In this document: one piece after another, positions 8,987-17,799 of the stretch
How the letters are laid out: each line of letters opens with the position of its first letter
Numbering within the stretch: position 1 is the stretch's first letter
Source of the DNA: Luteimicrobium album
GTDB taxonomy: Bacteria; Actinomycetota; Actinomycetes; Actinomycetales; Cellulomonadaceae
Direction of reading: 5' to 3'
Assembly: GCF_030161555.1 (NCBI RefSeq)
Contig: NZ_BSUK01000001.1
Coordinates: forward strand, 2,418,001-2,482,000
DNA length: 64,000 nucleotides
Notes under the pieces: generated by a model
The model's input: only the letters and a program-made list of their open reading frames with translations
Databases searched by the model: none
What the model was told of the DNA's origin: nothing
Position numbers and translations under genes: made by a program

Positions 8987-10266
8987 GTGACTTCTCCGCA
9001 GGACACCCCCCAGGGCAGCACGCCGGGCACCGAGCCCGTTGCCACCACTTCCCGGGCCCGCCACCGCCGCTGGCCCTGGATCGCCGCCGGGGCCGCCGTC
9101 GCGGTCCTCGTGAGCGGAGGCGCTGTCTACGCCGGCGCCCACAAGTCCGTCACGCTCGACGTGGCGGGCGAGACCACCAAGACCGGCACGTTCTCGGGCA
9201 GCGTCGGCGACCTCCTCCAGAAGAAGGGGATCGAGCTCGGCGAGTACGACGTCGTCTCGCCCGCCCCGAGCAGCTCGCTGCACGACGGCGAGCGCATCGT
9301 CGTCCGCTACGGCCACCAGGTCACCGTGGACGTCGACGGCACCAAGACCACCGTCTGGACCACCGCGCTCGACGCCGGCGAGGCGCTCGGCGCCCTCGAG
9401 GCCCGCGGCTCCGACGTCAGCCTCGTCGCCAACCGTTCGCAGTCCGACGGCCGCCCGGCCCTCGGCGTCGATCTCGCCGAGTCCGGCCCCGTGGCCGTCG
9501 TCGCCGACGGGAAGACGCGCGTCGTTCAGGACCCGAGCGAGGGCGTCGACAGCGTCCTCACGCAGCTCGGCCTCACGCTCGGCGCCCGTGACCGGGTCTC
9601 CGTCGAGCCGCGCACGGGCTCGCCCGACGTCGCGCTCGTCGTCGAGCGGGTCGCCGTCAAGACCGAGAAGTCGACCAAGCCGGTCGCGTTCAAGACCGTC
9701 CAGAAGAAGGACGCGTCGCGCTACGCCGACCTGGGCTCCGTCGTCACGAAGGCCGGCAAGAAGGGCGTCTACACGACGACCTACAAGGTCACCTACGTCG
9801 ACGGCAAGGTCGAGACGAAGGCCGTGACCGCCAAGGGCGTGACCACGAAGCCCGTGTCGAAGGTCGTCGTGACCGGCACCAAGGCGCGGCCCGTCGTCGT
9901 CGAGAAGCCGAAGGCCACCACCGCCACGTCGTCGTCGTCGAAGTCGAGCTCGTCGTCGAAGTCGTCCTCGTCGAGCTCGTCGTCGAAGAAGTCGTCCTCC
10001 AGCTCGTCGGGCGGCGGCGGCGCCCCACCTCGGGCGTGTGGGCCAAGCTCGCGGCGTGCGAGTCGGGCGGCAACCCGAAGGCCGTCAACCCGGCCGGGTA
10101 CTACGGGCTCTACCAGTTCACGGTGAGCACGTGGCACTCGCTCGGCGGTAGCGGCCTGCCGACGGACGCCTCCGCCGCGACGCAGACCGCGCTCGCGCAG
10201 AAGCTCCAGGCGCGCTCGGGCTGGGGCCAGTGGCCCGCCTGCGCCGCCAAGCTCGGTCTGCTCTGA
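8987..10266 (+). CDS. rpfB: resuscitation-promoting factor RpfB (frameshift before the catalytic domain)
   Basis: This is the true Rpf of the array, a muralytic enzyme that helps dormant cells resume growth. The repaired protein of about 426 residues has an N-terminal signal-anchor helix ([20 protein letters not shown]), DUF348 repeats, a G5 domain, a long serine/lysine linker encoded by TCG-rich repeats (9930-10010), and the canonical Rpf domain with [13 protein letters not shown], in which Glu is catalytic, and a GLYQF segment. One C is missing from the run at 10023-10026, which puts the Rpf domain in another frame. GTG 8987 (VTSPQD) is preferred over GTG 8957 because its beginning matches the second paralogue. 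Confidence 0.9.
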
Positions 10267-10304
10267 GCGACCTGGCACACCCCTGGCCGGTAGGCTCATC
10301 TGCC

Positions 10305-11172
10305 ATGACCGACCACCGAGGCGCCCTGCTGGGCCCGGCCGAGATCCGGGACCTGGCAGGGCGTCTCGGCGTCCGCCCCACCAAGACGTGGGGCCAGAAC
10401 TTCGTGCACGACGGCGGCACGGTCCGCCGCATCGTCCGCACCGCGGGCGTCGAGCCGGGGAGCGGGTCGTGGAGGTCGGTCCCGGGCTGGGCTCCCTCAC
10501 GCTCGGGCTGCTCGAGGCCGGCGCGAGCGTCGTCGCGGTCGAGATCGACCCGACCCTCGCACGGCAGATCCCCGAGACCGTCGCGGGACGCTCGGCCGAC
10601 CTGGCCGCCCGGCTGACCGTCGTCCCCGCGGACGCCCTCGACGTCACCGAGCTGCCCGGCGAGCCGCCCACGGCGCTCGTCGCGAACCTCCCGTACAACG
10701 TCGCGGTCCCGGTGCTCCTCACGTTCCTCGAACGCTTCGACAGCCTCGAGCGCGTCCTCGTCATGGTGCAGGCCGAGGTCGCCGACCGCCTCGCTGCCGC
10801 GCCCGGCTCGAAGGTCTACGGCGTGCCGAGCGTCAAGGCCGCCTGGTACGCGTCCGCGCGCCGCGCCGGGACCGTGGGTCGCAGCGTCTTCTGGCCCGTC
10901 CCCAACGTCGACTCGGCGCTCGTCGCCCTCGAGCGGCGCGACCCGCCCACGACGACCGCGACGCGCGAAGAGGTGTTCGCCGTCGTCGACGCCGCGTTCG
11001 CGCAGCGCCGCAAGACCTTGCGGGCCGCCCTGGCGCGCACCGCGGGCTCGGGGAGGCCGCCGAGCGCGTGCTCGTCGCCGCGGGTGTCGACCCGTCGGCA
11101 CGCGGCGAGACCCTCACCGTGACCGACTTCGCGCGCATCGCCGAGGCCTTCGCCGCCCAGGACACCGCATGA
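10305..11172 (+). CDS. ksgA: 16S rRNA (adenine1518-N6/adenine1519-N6)-dimethyltransferase (two frameshifts)
   Basis: KsgA dimethylates two adjacent adenines in helix 45 of 16S rRNA during small-subunit assembly. The repaired protein of 289 residues has the N-terminal TKTWGQNF segment, the SAM-binding [10 protein letters not shown] loop, an acidic EIDP, the NLPYNV catalytic motif and a C-terminal helical domain. Two G runs, at 10457-10460 and 11050-11053, are each one base short (GGGGAG where GGGGGAG restores the frame). Both flanking frames are highly conserved family sequence, so error is far more likely than decay. The stop overlaps the ispE ATG, which indicates an operon. Confidence 0.95.
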
Positions 11173-12112
11173 CGGCGCACCTCGCGGCCGCCCCCGAGCC
11201 GTCCGTCACCGTCCGCGCTCCCGGCAAGGTCAACCTGTCGCTGCGCGTCGGGAGCGTGCGACCGGACGGGTACCACCCGCTCGTCAACATCTTCCAGGCC
11301 GTGTCCCTCTACGAGGAGGTCACGGCGACCGCGGTGCCCGCCGGTCGCGGCGTGTCGATCGCCGTCGACGGCCCGCACGCCGACCGCGTCCCCACCGACC
11401 GGACGAACCTCGCCTGGCGTGCCGCCGAGCTCCTCGCGGAGCGCACCGGCGTCGAGCCCGACGTCCACCTCGCGATCGTCAAGGGCGTGCCCGTCGCCGG
11501 CGGGATGGCCGGCGGGTCCGCCGACGCCGCCGCCGCGCTCGTCGCGTGCGACGCCCTGTGGGAGACCGGCCTCGGCCGCGACGAGCTCACGCACCTCGCC
11601 GCCGCCCTCGGCGCGGACGTCCCCTTCGCGCTCCACGGGCACGTCGCCGTCGGCGTCGGGCGGGGGACGAGCTGACCCCCGCCATGGTGCGCGGCGAGTT
11701 CTTCTGGGCGCTCGCCGTCACCGACGAGGGCCTGTCGACCGCGCGCGTGTTCGACGCGTTCGACGCCGCCCACGCGGGCGGCCGCGGGATCCCCGCCGAC
11801 CCCGCGCTCGCCGACGACACGCCCCTCATGCAGGCGCTGCGCGCGGGCGACCCGACGGCGCTCGGCGCTCTGCTCCACAACGACCTCCAGGAGCCGGCGC
11901 TCGGGCTCGCGCCGCACCTGCGCGAGACCATCGACGTCGCGCGCGACGCGGGGGCGCTCGGCGTCATGCTGTCGGGCTCCGGTCCGACGGTCGCCGCGCT
12001 CGCCCGGAGCCGCCAGCACGCGCTCGCGATCGCCGCGTCGTGGACCGCGGTCGGTGCCGCCGACGATGTCTATACTGCCGTCGGCCCATCGCCCGGGGCG
12101 CGGATCGTCTGA
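11169..12112 (+). CDS. ispE: 4-diphosphocytidyl-2-C-methyl-D-erythritol kinase (frameshift)
   Basis: IspE is the GHMP-family kinase of the MEP pathway; it phosphorylates the 2-hydroxyl of CDP-methylerythritol on the way to isoprenoid precursors. The protein of about 314 residues shows the APGKVNLSL start motif, the glycine-rich ATP loop [26 protein letters not shown], and the C-terminal [12 protein letters not shown] motif. The frame breaks in the G run at 11662-11666; one added G joins the halves (VGVGRGDELTP). The ATG overlaps the ksgA stop (ATGA). Placement after ksgA is the standard actinobacterial order. Confidence 0.95.
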
Positions 12113-12136
12113 CGGCACCCCGCCGACCGATCCGCG

Positions 12137-12156
12137 GACCGGGCTCAGGCCCGGTC
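12137..12156 (+). terminator. hairpin after ispE
   Basis: GACCGGGC-TCAG-GCCCGGTC is a perfect 8-bp stem with a 4-base loop, 24 bases after the ispE stop, in the gap before an independent gene pair. It has no T tract. Confidence 0.6.
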
Positions 12157-12214
12157 GGCGACCCCGGCGTGGACCCGATGGACTTCGCTCAACGAAGAGA
12201 CGAAGGAGTCGAAC

Positions 12215-12601
12215 GTGCCCCAACCTGTGCCCAGCCCCGACGCGCCCCGACACGGCGGCCCGCGCCCCGACACGCCGGTCCGAGGGTCGGCCCGCCCCGG
12301 CCCCTACGTGGCCGCCGGCGTGCTCGTCGCGATCGGGATCGTGCTGCCGCTCGTCGTGCCGATCTACGCGCGCCACGACCCGGAGCTCGCCGGGATGCCG
12401 TTCTTCTACTGGTACCAGCTCCTCTGGGTCTTCATCGACGCGGGTCTGCTCTTCGTGGCGTACACGCTGATGCGCAAGGAGGACCGCCGACGGCGTGACG
12501 TCGTCCGCGCCCAGGGCTCCGGTCCGGGCGGTCACCCGCCACGGCACGCGGCCGCCACTGACGCGGCGGGCGACGCCACCGAGGACGGGGGTGCCCGGTG
12601 A
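12215..12601 (+). CDS. DUF3311 small membrane protein, symporter partner
   Basis: This protein of 128 residues has two transmembrane helices (about 31-51, VAAGVLVAIGIVLPLVVPIY, and about 66-86) joined by a short loop with FFYWYQLLWVF, the DUF3311 signature. Genes of this family regularly sit directly before sodium:solute symporter genes, as here; the proteins resemble the small subunit of paired SSS carriers. The GTG start follows a good AAGGAG site. Its stop overlaps the next start (GTGA), so equimolar coupled translation is likely. The charged C-terminal tail (RKEDRRRR) should be cytosolic. Confidence 0.85.
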   Translation: MPQPVPSPDAPRHGGPRPDTPVRGSARPGPYVAAGVLVAIGIVLPLVVPIYARHDPELAGMPFFYWYQLLWVFIDAGLLFVAYTLMRKEDRRRRDVVRAQGSGPGGHPPRHAAATDAAGDATEDGGAR

Positions 12602-14318
12602 GCACGCTCCTGACGCTCCCCGCGTCCCTGTCCCTCGCCGCACCGGCGGACGGGCCGGACGCCAACGGCCACCGGTCGATCGCGGGCGGTGCGCTCGCGG
12701 TCGTCATCGTGCTCTTCCTCGTCGTGGCCGCGATCGGGTTCCTCGCCTCCCGCTGGCGCACGAGCTCCGAGGAGCGCGGCCTGCACAGCCTCGACGAGTG
12801 GGGGCTGGGCGGACGCGGCTTCGGGTCCTGGGTGACCTGGTTCCTGCTCGGCGGCGACCTGTACACGGCGTACACCTTCGTGGCCGTCCCCGCCGCCATG
12901 TGGGCGACGGGCGCGGTGTCCGGCTTCTTCGCCGTCCCGTACACGATCGTGCTCTACCCGATCGTCTTCATCCTCATGAGCCGGCTCTGGTCGGTGTCGC
13001 GGAGCCACGGCTACGTGACCCCGGCCGACTTCGTCGGCGGACGGTACGGCGGCAAGGTGCTCTCCACCGCGATCGCCGTCACCGGCATCGTCGCGACCAT
13101 GCCGTACATCGCCCTCCAGCTCGTCGGCATGAAGGCCGTGCTCACCGTCCTCGGCCTCGGCTCGGGCAGCAACTCGTTCGTCAACGACCTGCCGCTGATC
13201 ATCGCGTTCGTCGTGCTCGCCGCCTACACCTACACGGGCGGCCTGCGGGCCCGGCGCTCATCGCCGTCGTGAAGGACCTGCTGATCTACCTCGCGATCGT
13301 CGTCGCCGTGATCTACCTGCCCAGCACGTTCGGCGGGTGGGGCTCGATCTTCGACGACGCCGACGCCAAGATGTCCACCACGAACCCGGCGACCGGCAAG
13401 CCCGCCGGGGCGATCATCCCCGGGATGACCAGCTTCAACGCCTACTGGACCCTCGCGCTCGGGTCCGCGATGGCGCTGTTCATGTACCCGCACTCGATCA
13501 CCGGCGTCCTCGCGACCAAGAGCCGCAACACCATCCGCCGCAACGCGGTCGTGCTGCCGCTCTACTCGCTCATGCTGGGCTTCCTCGCCCTGCTCGGGTA
13601 CGTCGCGATCAAGGCGGGCACGATGCCCGTCGACACCAACGGCACGATCAACGCGCAGCTCGTCGTGCCCCAGCTCTTCCTCGACACCTTCCCGTCGTGG
13701 TTCGCCGGGGTGGCGCTCGCCGCGATCGCGATCGGGGCGCTCGTGCCCGCGGCGATCATGTCGATCGCCGCGTCCAACCTGTTCACGCGGAACATCTACC
13801 GCGACCTCATCAAGCCCGACGTCACGCCGCGCACCGAGGCCAAGATCTCGAAGCTCGTGTCGCTGCTCGTCAAGGTCGGGGCGCTCGTCTTCGTGCTCGG
13901 GATGGACCAGTCGTCCGCGATCAACCTGCAGCTCCTCGGCGGCATCTGGATCCTGCAGACGTTCCCGGCGATCGTCGCGGGCCTGTACACGCGGTGGTTC
14001 AACAAGTGGGCGCTGCTCGTCGGCTGGGCCGCGGGCATGGTCTACGGGACGATCGCCGCGTACAACGTCGTCAACCCCGCGACCGGGAAGCACTTCGGCG
14101 GCTCCATCGCCGCGATCCCGTGGACCCACACCACCGTCTACATCGGCGTCACCGCGTTCGTGCTGAACGCCGTCGTCGCCGCGGTGGGGACGCTCGTCCT
14201 GCGCGCGTTCAAGGTCGAGGACACCGCCGACAGCACGCGGTCGACGGACTACGAGGTCGACGAGGACGACGTCCGCGTCCAGCCGGTGCCGGACGAGCTG
14301 CGCGCCGAGCTCTCCTGA
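12598..14318 (+). CDS. sodium:solute symporter (SSS family), monocarboxylate-type (frameshift)
   Basis: This is an integral membrane carrier of about 573 residues with roughly 13 helices of the SSS (LeuT-like) fold. It shows the family features WVTWFLLGGDLYTAYTF near the first helices, an FVGGRYGGK loop, and YTYTGGLRA before helix 6. It resembles MctP-type monocarboxylate/proton or sodium symporters, but the substrate is inferred. The C run at 13250-13252 is one base short: RAPALIAVVKD is restored by one C. A helix near the C-terminus is followed by an acidic tail (YEVDEDDV). It is coupled to the DUF3311 gene. Confidence 0.88.
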
Positions 14319-14344
14319 GCCTGCCTCCCCTTCTGAGGCCGAAC

Positions 14345-14390
14345 ACGGGGTCCGCGCCCGTCAGCCGACGCTGACTGGCGCGGACCCCGT
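14345..14390. terminator. long hairpin between the symporter and the ASST-like gene
   Basis: A near-perfect stem pairs ACGGGGTCCGCGCC with GGCGCGGACCCCGT, and GTCAGC with GCTGAC inside it, closing a CGAC loop. It lies between convergent genes and can serve as a bidirectional terminator. Confidence 0.75.
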
Positions 14391-14467
14391 TCTCGCGGGG
14401 CGGAGACCCCGTGCTCGCGAGGTACCCCGCCGGGAGGCCTACTTCGCGAGATAGACCGGCGGCCGTA

Positions 14468-15988
14468 CTACTTCGCGGGGGTGCCGGTGCCGATCACCGC
14501 GCCGTCGGCGTCGAGGGCTTGCACCGCGACGTACGCGCCCAGGCCCGAGGAGGCGTGGACCGTCGTCTCGAAGCCCTTCCTCGCGGCCGTCGTGACCGTC
14601 TTCGCGGACGCCTCGTCCGCGCCGCTCACCACGCGCCACCTCGCCACGTCCGTCGCGCCGTTCCAGCTCACGTGCACGGTGTCGCCCTGCACGACGACGT
14701 CGGGCGGGTCCGTGGGGGTCGCGTGCCACGTGACCCGGTAGGCCCGGTAGCTCGAGCCGGACGAGAACGAGAGCTCGCCGAGGAGGTTCCCGCCGCCGTC
14801 GTACTCGGTCACGTACGGGCGCTGCCCCCAGCCGACGACGACGTTCCCGTCCGGCAGGACCTGCACGTTGCCCTGGGTGTCCGAGTGGCGGGCGGTGGGC
14901 GGGAGGTACTCCGCGACGGTCGACGTCGTCATCGTCTTCTCGTCCACCGTGAGCCGCAGCCCCCGCGACGTCGGCCCGACCCGCGGGGAGCCCTCGTTGT
15001 CGAACAGGGTGAGGGTGCCGTCGTCCTGCAGGCGGACGTCGTGCTGCCACGCGAACTGTGCGCCGAGCACGAACTCGTTCTGCTTGCCGCCCAGGTGCCA
15101 GTCGACCTTCCCGGTCGCGCGGTCCACCTTGTACACGGTGTGGGTGTTGCGGGCCGAGACGAGGAGGGCGCCGTCGCCGTCGAGCGCGATCGCGTTGATG
15201 TGGAAGTAGTCGAACGGCTTCTCCTCGGTGCCCATGCCCTTCGCGAGGTTCGCGTAGGTCTCCTGGACGGGGACGTGGTCGAGCGAGCGCCACTCCCACA
15301 GGACCTTGCCGCTCGCGATGTCGACCTCCTGCGCGACGCCCTCCTCGACCCAGCCGTCCTTCGGGCCGCCGACGGCGGTCAGGTCGGCCTGGGCGGGGAC
15401 GTACGCGGTGAGGAGGATCGTGCCCGACGGCGTGATCGTCGTCTCGTGGATGTCGGCCTTGCCCCTCCCCACGCTGCCGCCCGTCGTGACGGTCGCGACC
15501 TGGTCGTAGTGGGCGTCGAGCAGGACGACGCGGCCCTCGCCCGTCCCCGAGTCCGTCGACGTGCCCTCCCAGTAGGTGAGCACCGGCACGCCCTGATACT
15601 CCTGGACGCGCACGTCGAACGGGCCGACCTTCATGGGGGAGACCCACACCGGTTCGCCCGTCGGGTCGACGAGCAGCGCCCCCTGCATGGCCGGTTGCTG
15701 GTCCTCGTCCTTGGGTCCGAGGGCGACGACGTTGCCCTCGGCGGCGTCGTCCGCGGCGTCGTGGGGGAGCGAGCCGACGGTCGCCCGCATGACGGGCGGC
15801 GTCAGGTCGGGCCGTGTCACGTACGTGTGCGCTACGGCCGGCGGGTCCGTCGGGTCGGTGACGGCGTCGTCGTCCCCGGAGCACCCGGTCGCAACCAGCG
15901 CGCACACCACGCCCACGACGACGGCGCCCAGCCCGTGCACAGCCCGCGCTCTCCGCGCTCCGGGGATCGGTCGGCTGCTCGTCGTCAC
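14468..15988 (-). CDS. arylsulfotransferase (ASST)-like lipoprotein
   Basis: This exported protein of 506 residues starts with a twin-basic N-terminus, a hydrophobic stretch (AVVVGVVCALVATGCSG) and a lipobox in which Cys would be lipidated, so it should be anchored outside the membrane. The body is a beta-propeller of the Arylsulfotran_2 type, with FHINAIALDGDGALLVSARN, LGGKQNEF and WQHDVRLQDDGTLTLFDNE repeats; the conserved His residues in these repeats fit the family. The C-terminus is a fibronectin-like strand domain. Enzymatic sulfotransfer in actinobacterial members is not established, so the call is by fold. It stands alone, convergent with the symporter. Confidence 0.8.
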   Translation of the reverse strand: MTTSSRPIPGARRARAVHGLGAVVVGVVCALVATGCSGDDDAVTDPTDPPAVAHTYVTRPDLTPPVMRATVGSLPHDAADDAAEGNVVALGPKDEDQQPAMQGALLVDPTGEPVWVSPMKVGPFDVRVQEYQGVPVLTYWEGTSTDSGTGEGRVVLLDAHYDQVATVTTGGSVGRGKADIHETTITPSGTILLTAYVPAQADLTAVGGPKDGWVEEGVAQEVDIASGKVLWEWRSLDHVPVQETYANLAKGMGTEEKPFDYFHINAIALDGDGALLVSARNTHTVYKVDRATGKVDWHLGGKQNEFVLGAQFAWQHDVRLQDDGTLTLFDNEGSPRVGPTSRGLRLTVDEKTMTTSTVAEYLPPTARHSDTQGNVQVLPDGNVVVGWGQRPYVTEYDGGGNLLGELSFSSGSSYRAYRVTWHATPTDPPDVVVQGDTVHVSWNGATDVARWRVVSGADEASAKTVTTAARKGFETTVHASSGLGAYVAVQALDADGAVIGTGTPAK

Positions 15989-16094
15989 GGTGGCGCCCTC
16001 CAGGACCGGACGGGTGGTGACCCCCTCGTCCGATCATGACGGACCGCTCGCTGCGGCGCTCCCTGAGTGCCGTGCGGCCCGGGCTCGCGACCTG

Positions 16095-17057
16095 TCAGGG
16101 AACGAGCACGATCCTGCCGAACACCGTGCCGGCGTCCATCTGGCGGTGTGCCTCGGCCGCCGCGCTCAGGGGCAGGACGTCGTGCACGACGGCGTGCAGC
16201 TCGCCGCGCGTGGCACCGGCGAACAGCTCCGCTCGGACGCCGTCCCGCGTCGCCGTCGGGACGGTGTCGAGACTGAAGGTCGCGAACGAGCGCGACTGCT
16301 GGAACGACCGGAGCAGGCGCATCCCGAAGTCCTCGGGAGGCATCCCGGCCACGGCGCCGACGACGACCATCCGGCCGTTCGGGGCGAGCCGGTCGATGAA
16401 CGCCGGCACGCCGGCCCCGCCGACGACGTCGACGATCACGTCGTAGGACTCCGGCGCCGTCCCGTCCCCGTCGCCGCCGCGGTCGAGCACGTGCGTCGCT
16501 CCGAGCGCACGGAGCCGCTGCCCTCGCGCGGGTGACGACGTGGTGACCGCGACGGCGCTCGCGCCAGCGCGCGAGGCGAGCTCGACGGTCGCGATGCCGA
16601 TGCTGCCCGCCGCGCCGCGCACGAGCACCGACTGCCCTGGCGTGAACCGCGCGTGGTCCAGGGCGAAGTGGGCGACGGGTGCGGCGCTGCCGAGCGTGAC
16701 CGCGTCGACGGCCGAGAGCTCCTCGGGCAGCTCGACGACATCGCCGACCCGGGCGAGCGCCTGCTCGACGTACGCGCCGCCGGTGCCCGTGAAGGCCCAC
16801 ACCCGTCGCCCCACCCACGCGGGATCGACGTCGTTCCCCACCTGGGTCACCGTTCCCGCCACCTCGCTGCCCGGGACCAGGCCCTCCGTGAAGCCGTACC
16901 CGCTCAGGGTGCCGCGGCGGATGACCGCGTCGACACCGCCGACGCCGATCGCCTCGGCCGCGACGACCAGCTGGCCCGGTCCGGCCTCGGGGGCCGGGAC
17001 GTCCACCAGGGTCATCCCGCTCGGGTCTCCGAAGCGTGCGATCCTCACTGCCTGCAC
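16095..17057 (-). CDS. NADPH:quinone oxidoreductase (zinc-less MDR family)
   Basis: This cytosolic protein of 320 residues is a medium-chain reductase without the catalytic zinc site. Features are the N-terminal GroES-like domain (MQAVRIARFGDPSGM), VPGSEVAGTV, the NADPH-binding loop VRGAAGSIGIATVELA, and a DVIVDVVGG strand. It should reduce quinones or alpha,beta-unsaturated carbonyls. It lies divergent to a TetR gene with a palindromic operator between them, so it is probably that repressor's target and part of a response to an electrophile or quinone. Intact frame. Confidence 0.9.
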   Translation of the reverse strand: MQAVRIARFGDPSGMTLVDVPAPEAGPGQLVVAAEAIGVGGVDAVIRRGTLSGYGFTEGLVPGSEVAGTVTQVGNDVDPAWVGRRVWAFTGTGGAYVEQALARVGDVVELPEELSAVDAVTLGSAAPVAHFALDHARFTPGQSVLVRGAAGSIGIATVELASRAGASAVAVTTSSPARGQRLRALGATHVLDRGGDGDGTAPESYDVIVDVVGGAGVPAFIDRLAPNGRMVVVGAVAGMPPEDFGMRLLRSFQQSRSFATFSLDTVPTATRDGVRAELFAGATRGELHAVVHDVLPLSAAAEAHRQMDAGTVFGRIVLVP

Positions 17058-17117
17058 CGTCGTCTCCTCGTCTCGTCCGGGGCCACCGTGGTGGGCGACC
17101 CGCTATCGTCGGACGTT

Positions 17118-17137
17118 AGTGGACGCACCCGTCCACT
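17118..17137. promoter_or_regulatory. palindromic operator, TetR-type candidate
   Basis: AGTGGACG-CACC-CGTCCACT has perfect 8-bp arms around 4 bases, located between the divergent oxidoreductase and TetR genes, 18 bases before the TetR ATG. Size and place fit a TetR-family operator that represses both genes. Confidence 0.65.
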
Positions 17138-17154
17138 TGGTCGAAGTGAGAACG

Positions 17155-17793
17155 ATGCGCGAGGAGCTGCCTCAGATGCTGCGTGCCGACGCCCAGGACA
17201 ACCGCGACCGCGTCCTCGACGCGGCCCGGGCGCTCTTCGCCGAGCGCGGGCTCGGCGTCACCATGCGCGAGATCGCACGCCGCGCCGGCGTCGGGCCGGC
17301 CACGCTCTACCGCCGGTTCCCGACCAGGCAGGCTCTCGTCGACGAGGCGTTCGCCGACGAGCTGCGCGCCTGCGAACGGATCGTCGAGGACGGCTGCTCC
17401 GACCCCGACCCCTGGAGGGGCTTCCGGACCGTGGTGGAGGAGCTCACCGTCCTGAACTCCCGGAACCGCGGGTTCGTCGACGCGTTCATGTCCGCGAACC
17501 CGCACGCCGACGCCTTCGTCGCGCATCGCGCCGCCCTGCTGCGCCGGCTCGTCGCGCTCGGCGTGCGCGCCCAGGCCGTCGACGGGCTGCGCCGCGACTA
17601 CGAGCTCGACGACCTGCTGCTCGTCCTGATGGCCGGACGAGGGCTCGCGTCCGCGCCGTCCCAGGACCGGACTGCGGCCGCGCGGCGGTTCGCCACCCTC
17701 GCGGTCGACGCGCTGCGGGCGTCGGACACGAACGCGCCCCTCCCGCGCGGGGCCAGCCTGAGCACGTACGTCCTCAGCTCGGCGGGCATCTGA
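17155..17793 (+). CDS. TetR-family transcriptional regulator
   Basis: This regulator of 212 residues has an N-terminal helix-turn-helix (MREIARRAGVGPATLYRRFP, residues about 37-56) and an alpha-helical ligand domain of the SACE_7040/TetR_C type, typical of repressors next to oxidoreductases. ATG 17155 is chosen because it precedes the first helix closely; a GTG nine bases upstream is possible. It lies divergent from the quinone oxidoreductase with a palindrome between them. It probably senses a small hydrophobic compound. Confidence 0.88.
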   Translation: MREELPQMLRADAQDNRDRVLDAARALFAERGLGVTMREIARRAGVGPATLYRRFPTRQALVDEAFADELRACERIVEDGCSDPDPWRGFRTVVEELTVLNSRNRGFVDAFMSANPHADAFVAHRAALLRRLVALGVRAQAVDGLRRDYELDDLLLVLMAGRGLASAPSQDRTAAARRFATLAVDALRASDTNAPLPRGASLSTYVLSSAGI

Positions 17794-17799
17794 GGGCGC

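Noticed and set aside
9920..10010. TCG-rich serine repeats in rpfB as a CRISPR-like or mobile repeat
   Set aside because: The repeats encode a Ser/Lys linker in frame, with no regular spacers.
10305..12112. ksgA and ispE as genuine pseudogenes
   Set aside because: Both are conserved, broken only by one base in G runs, and all motifs in each half are intact. Error is more likely than decay.
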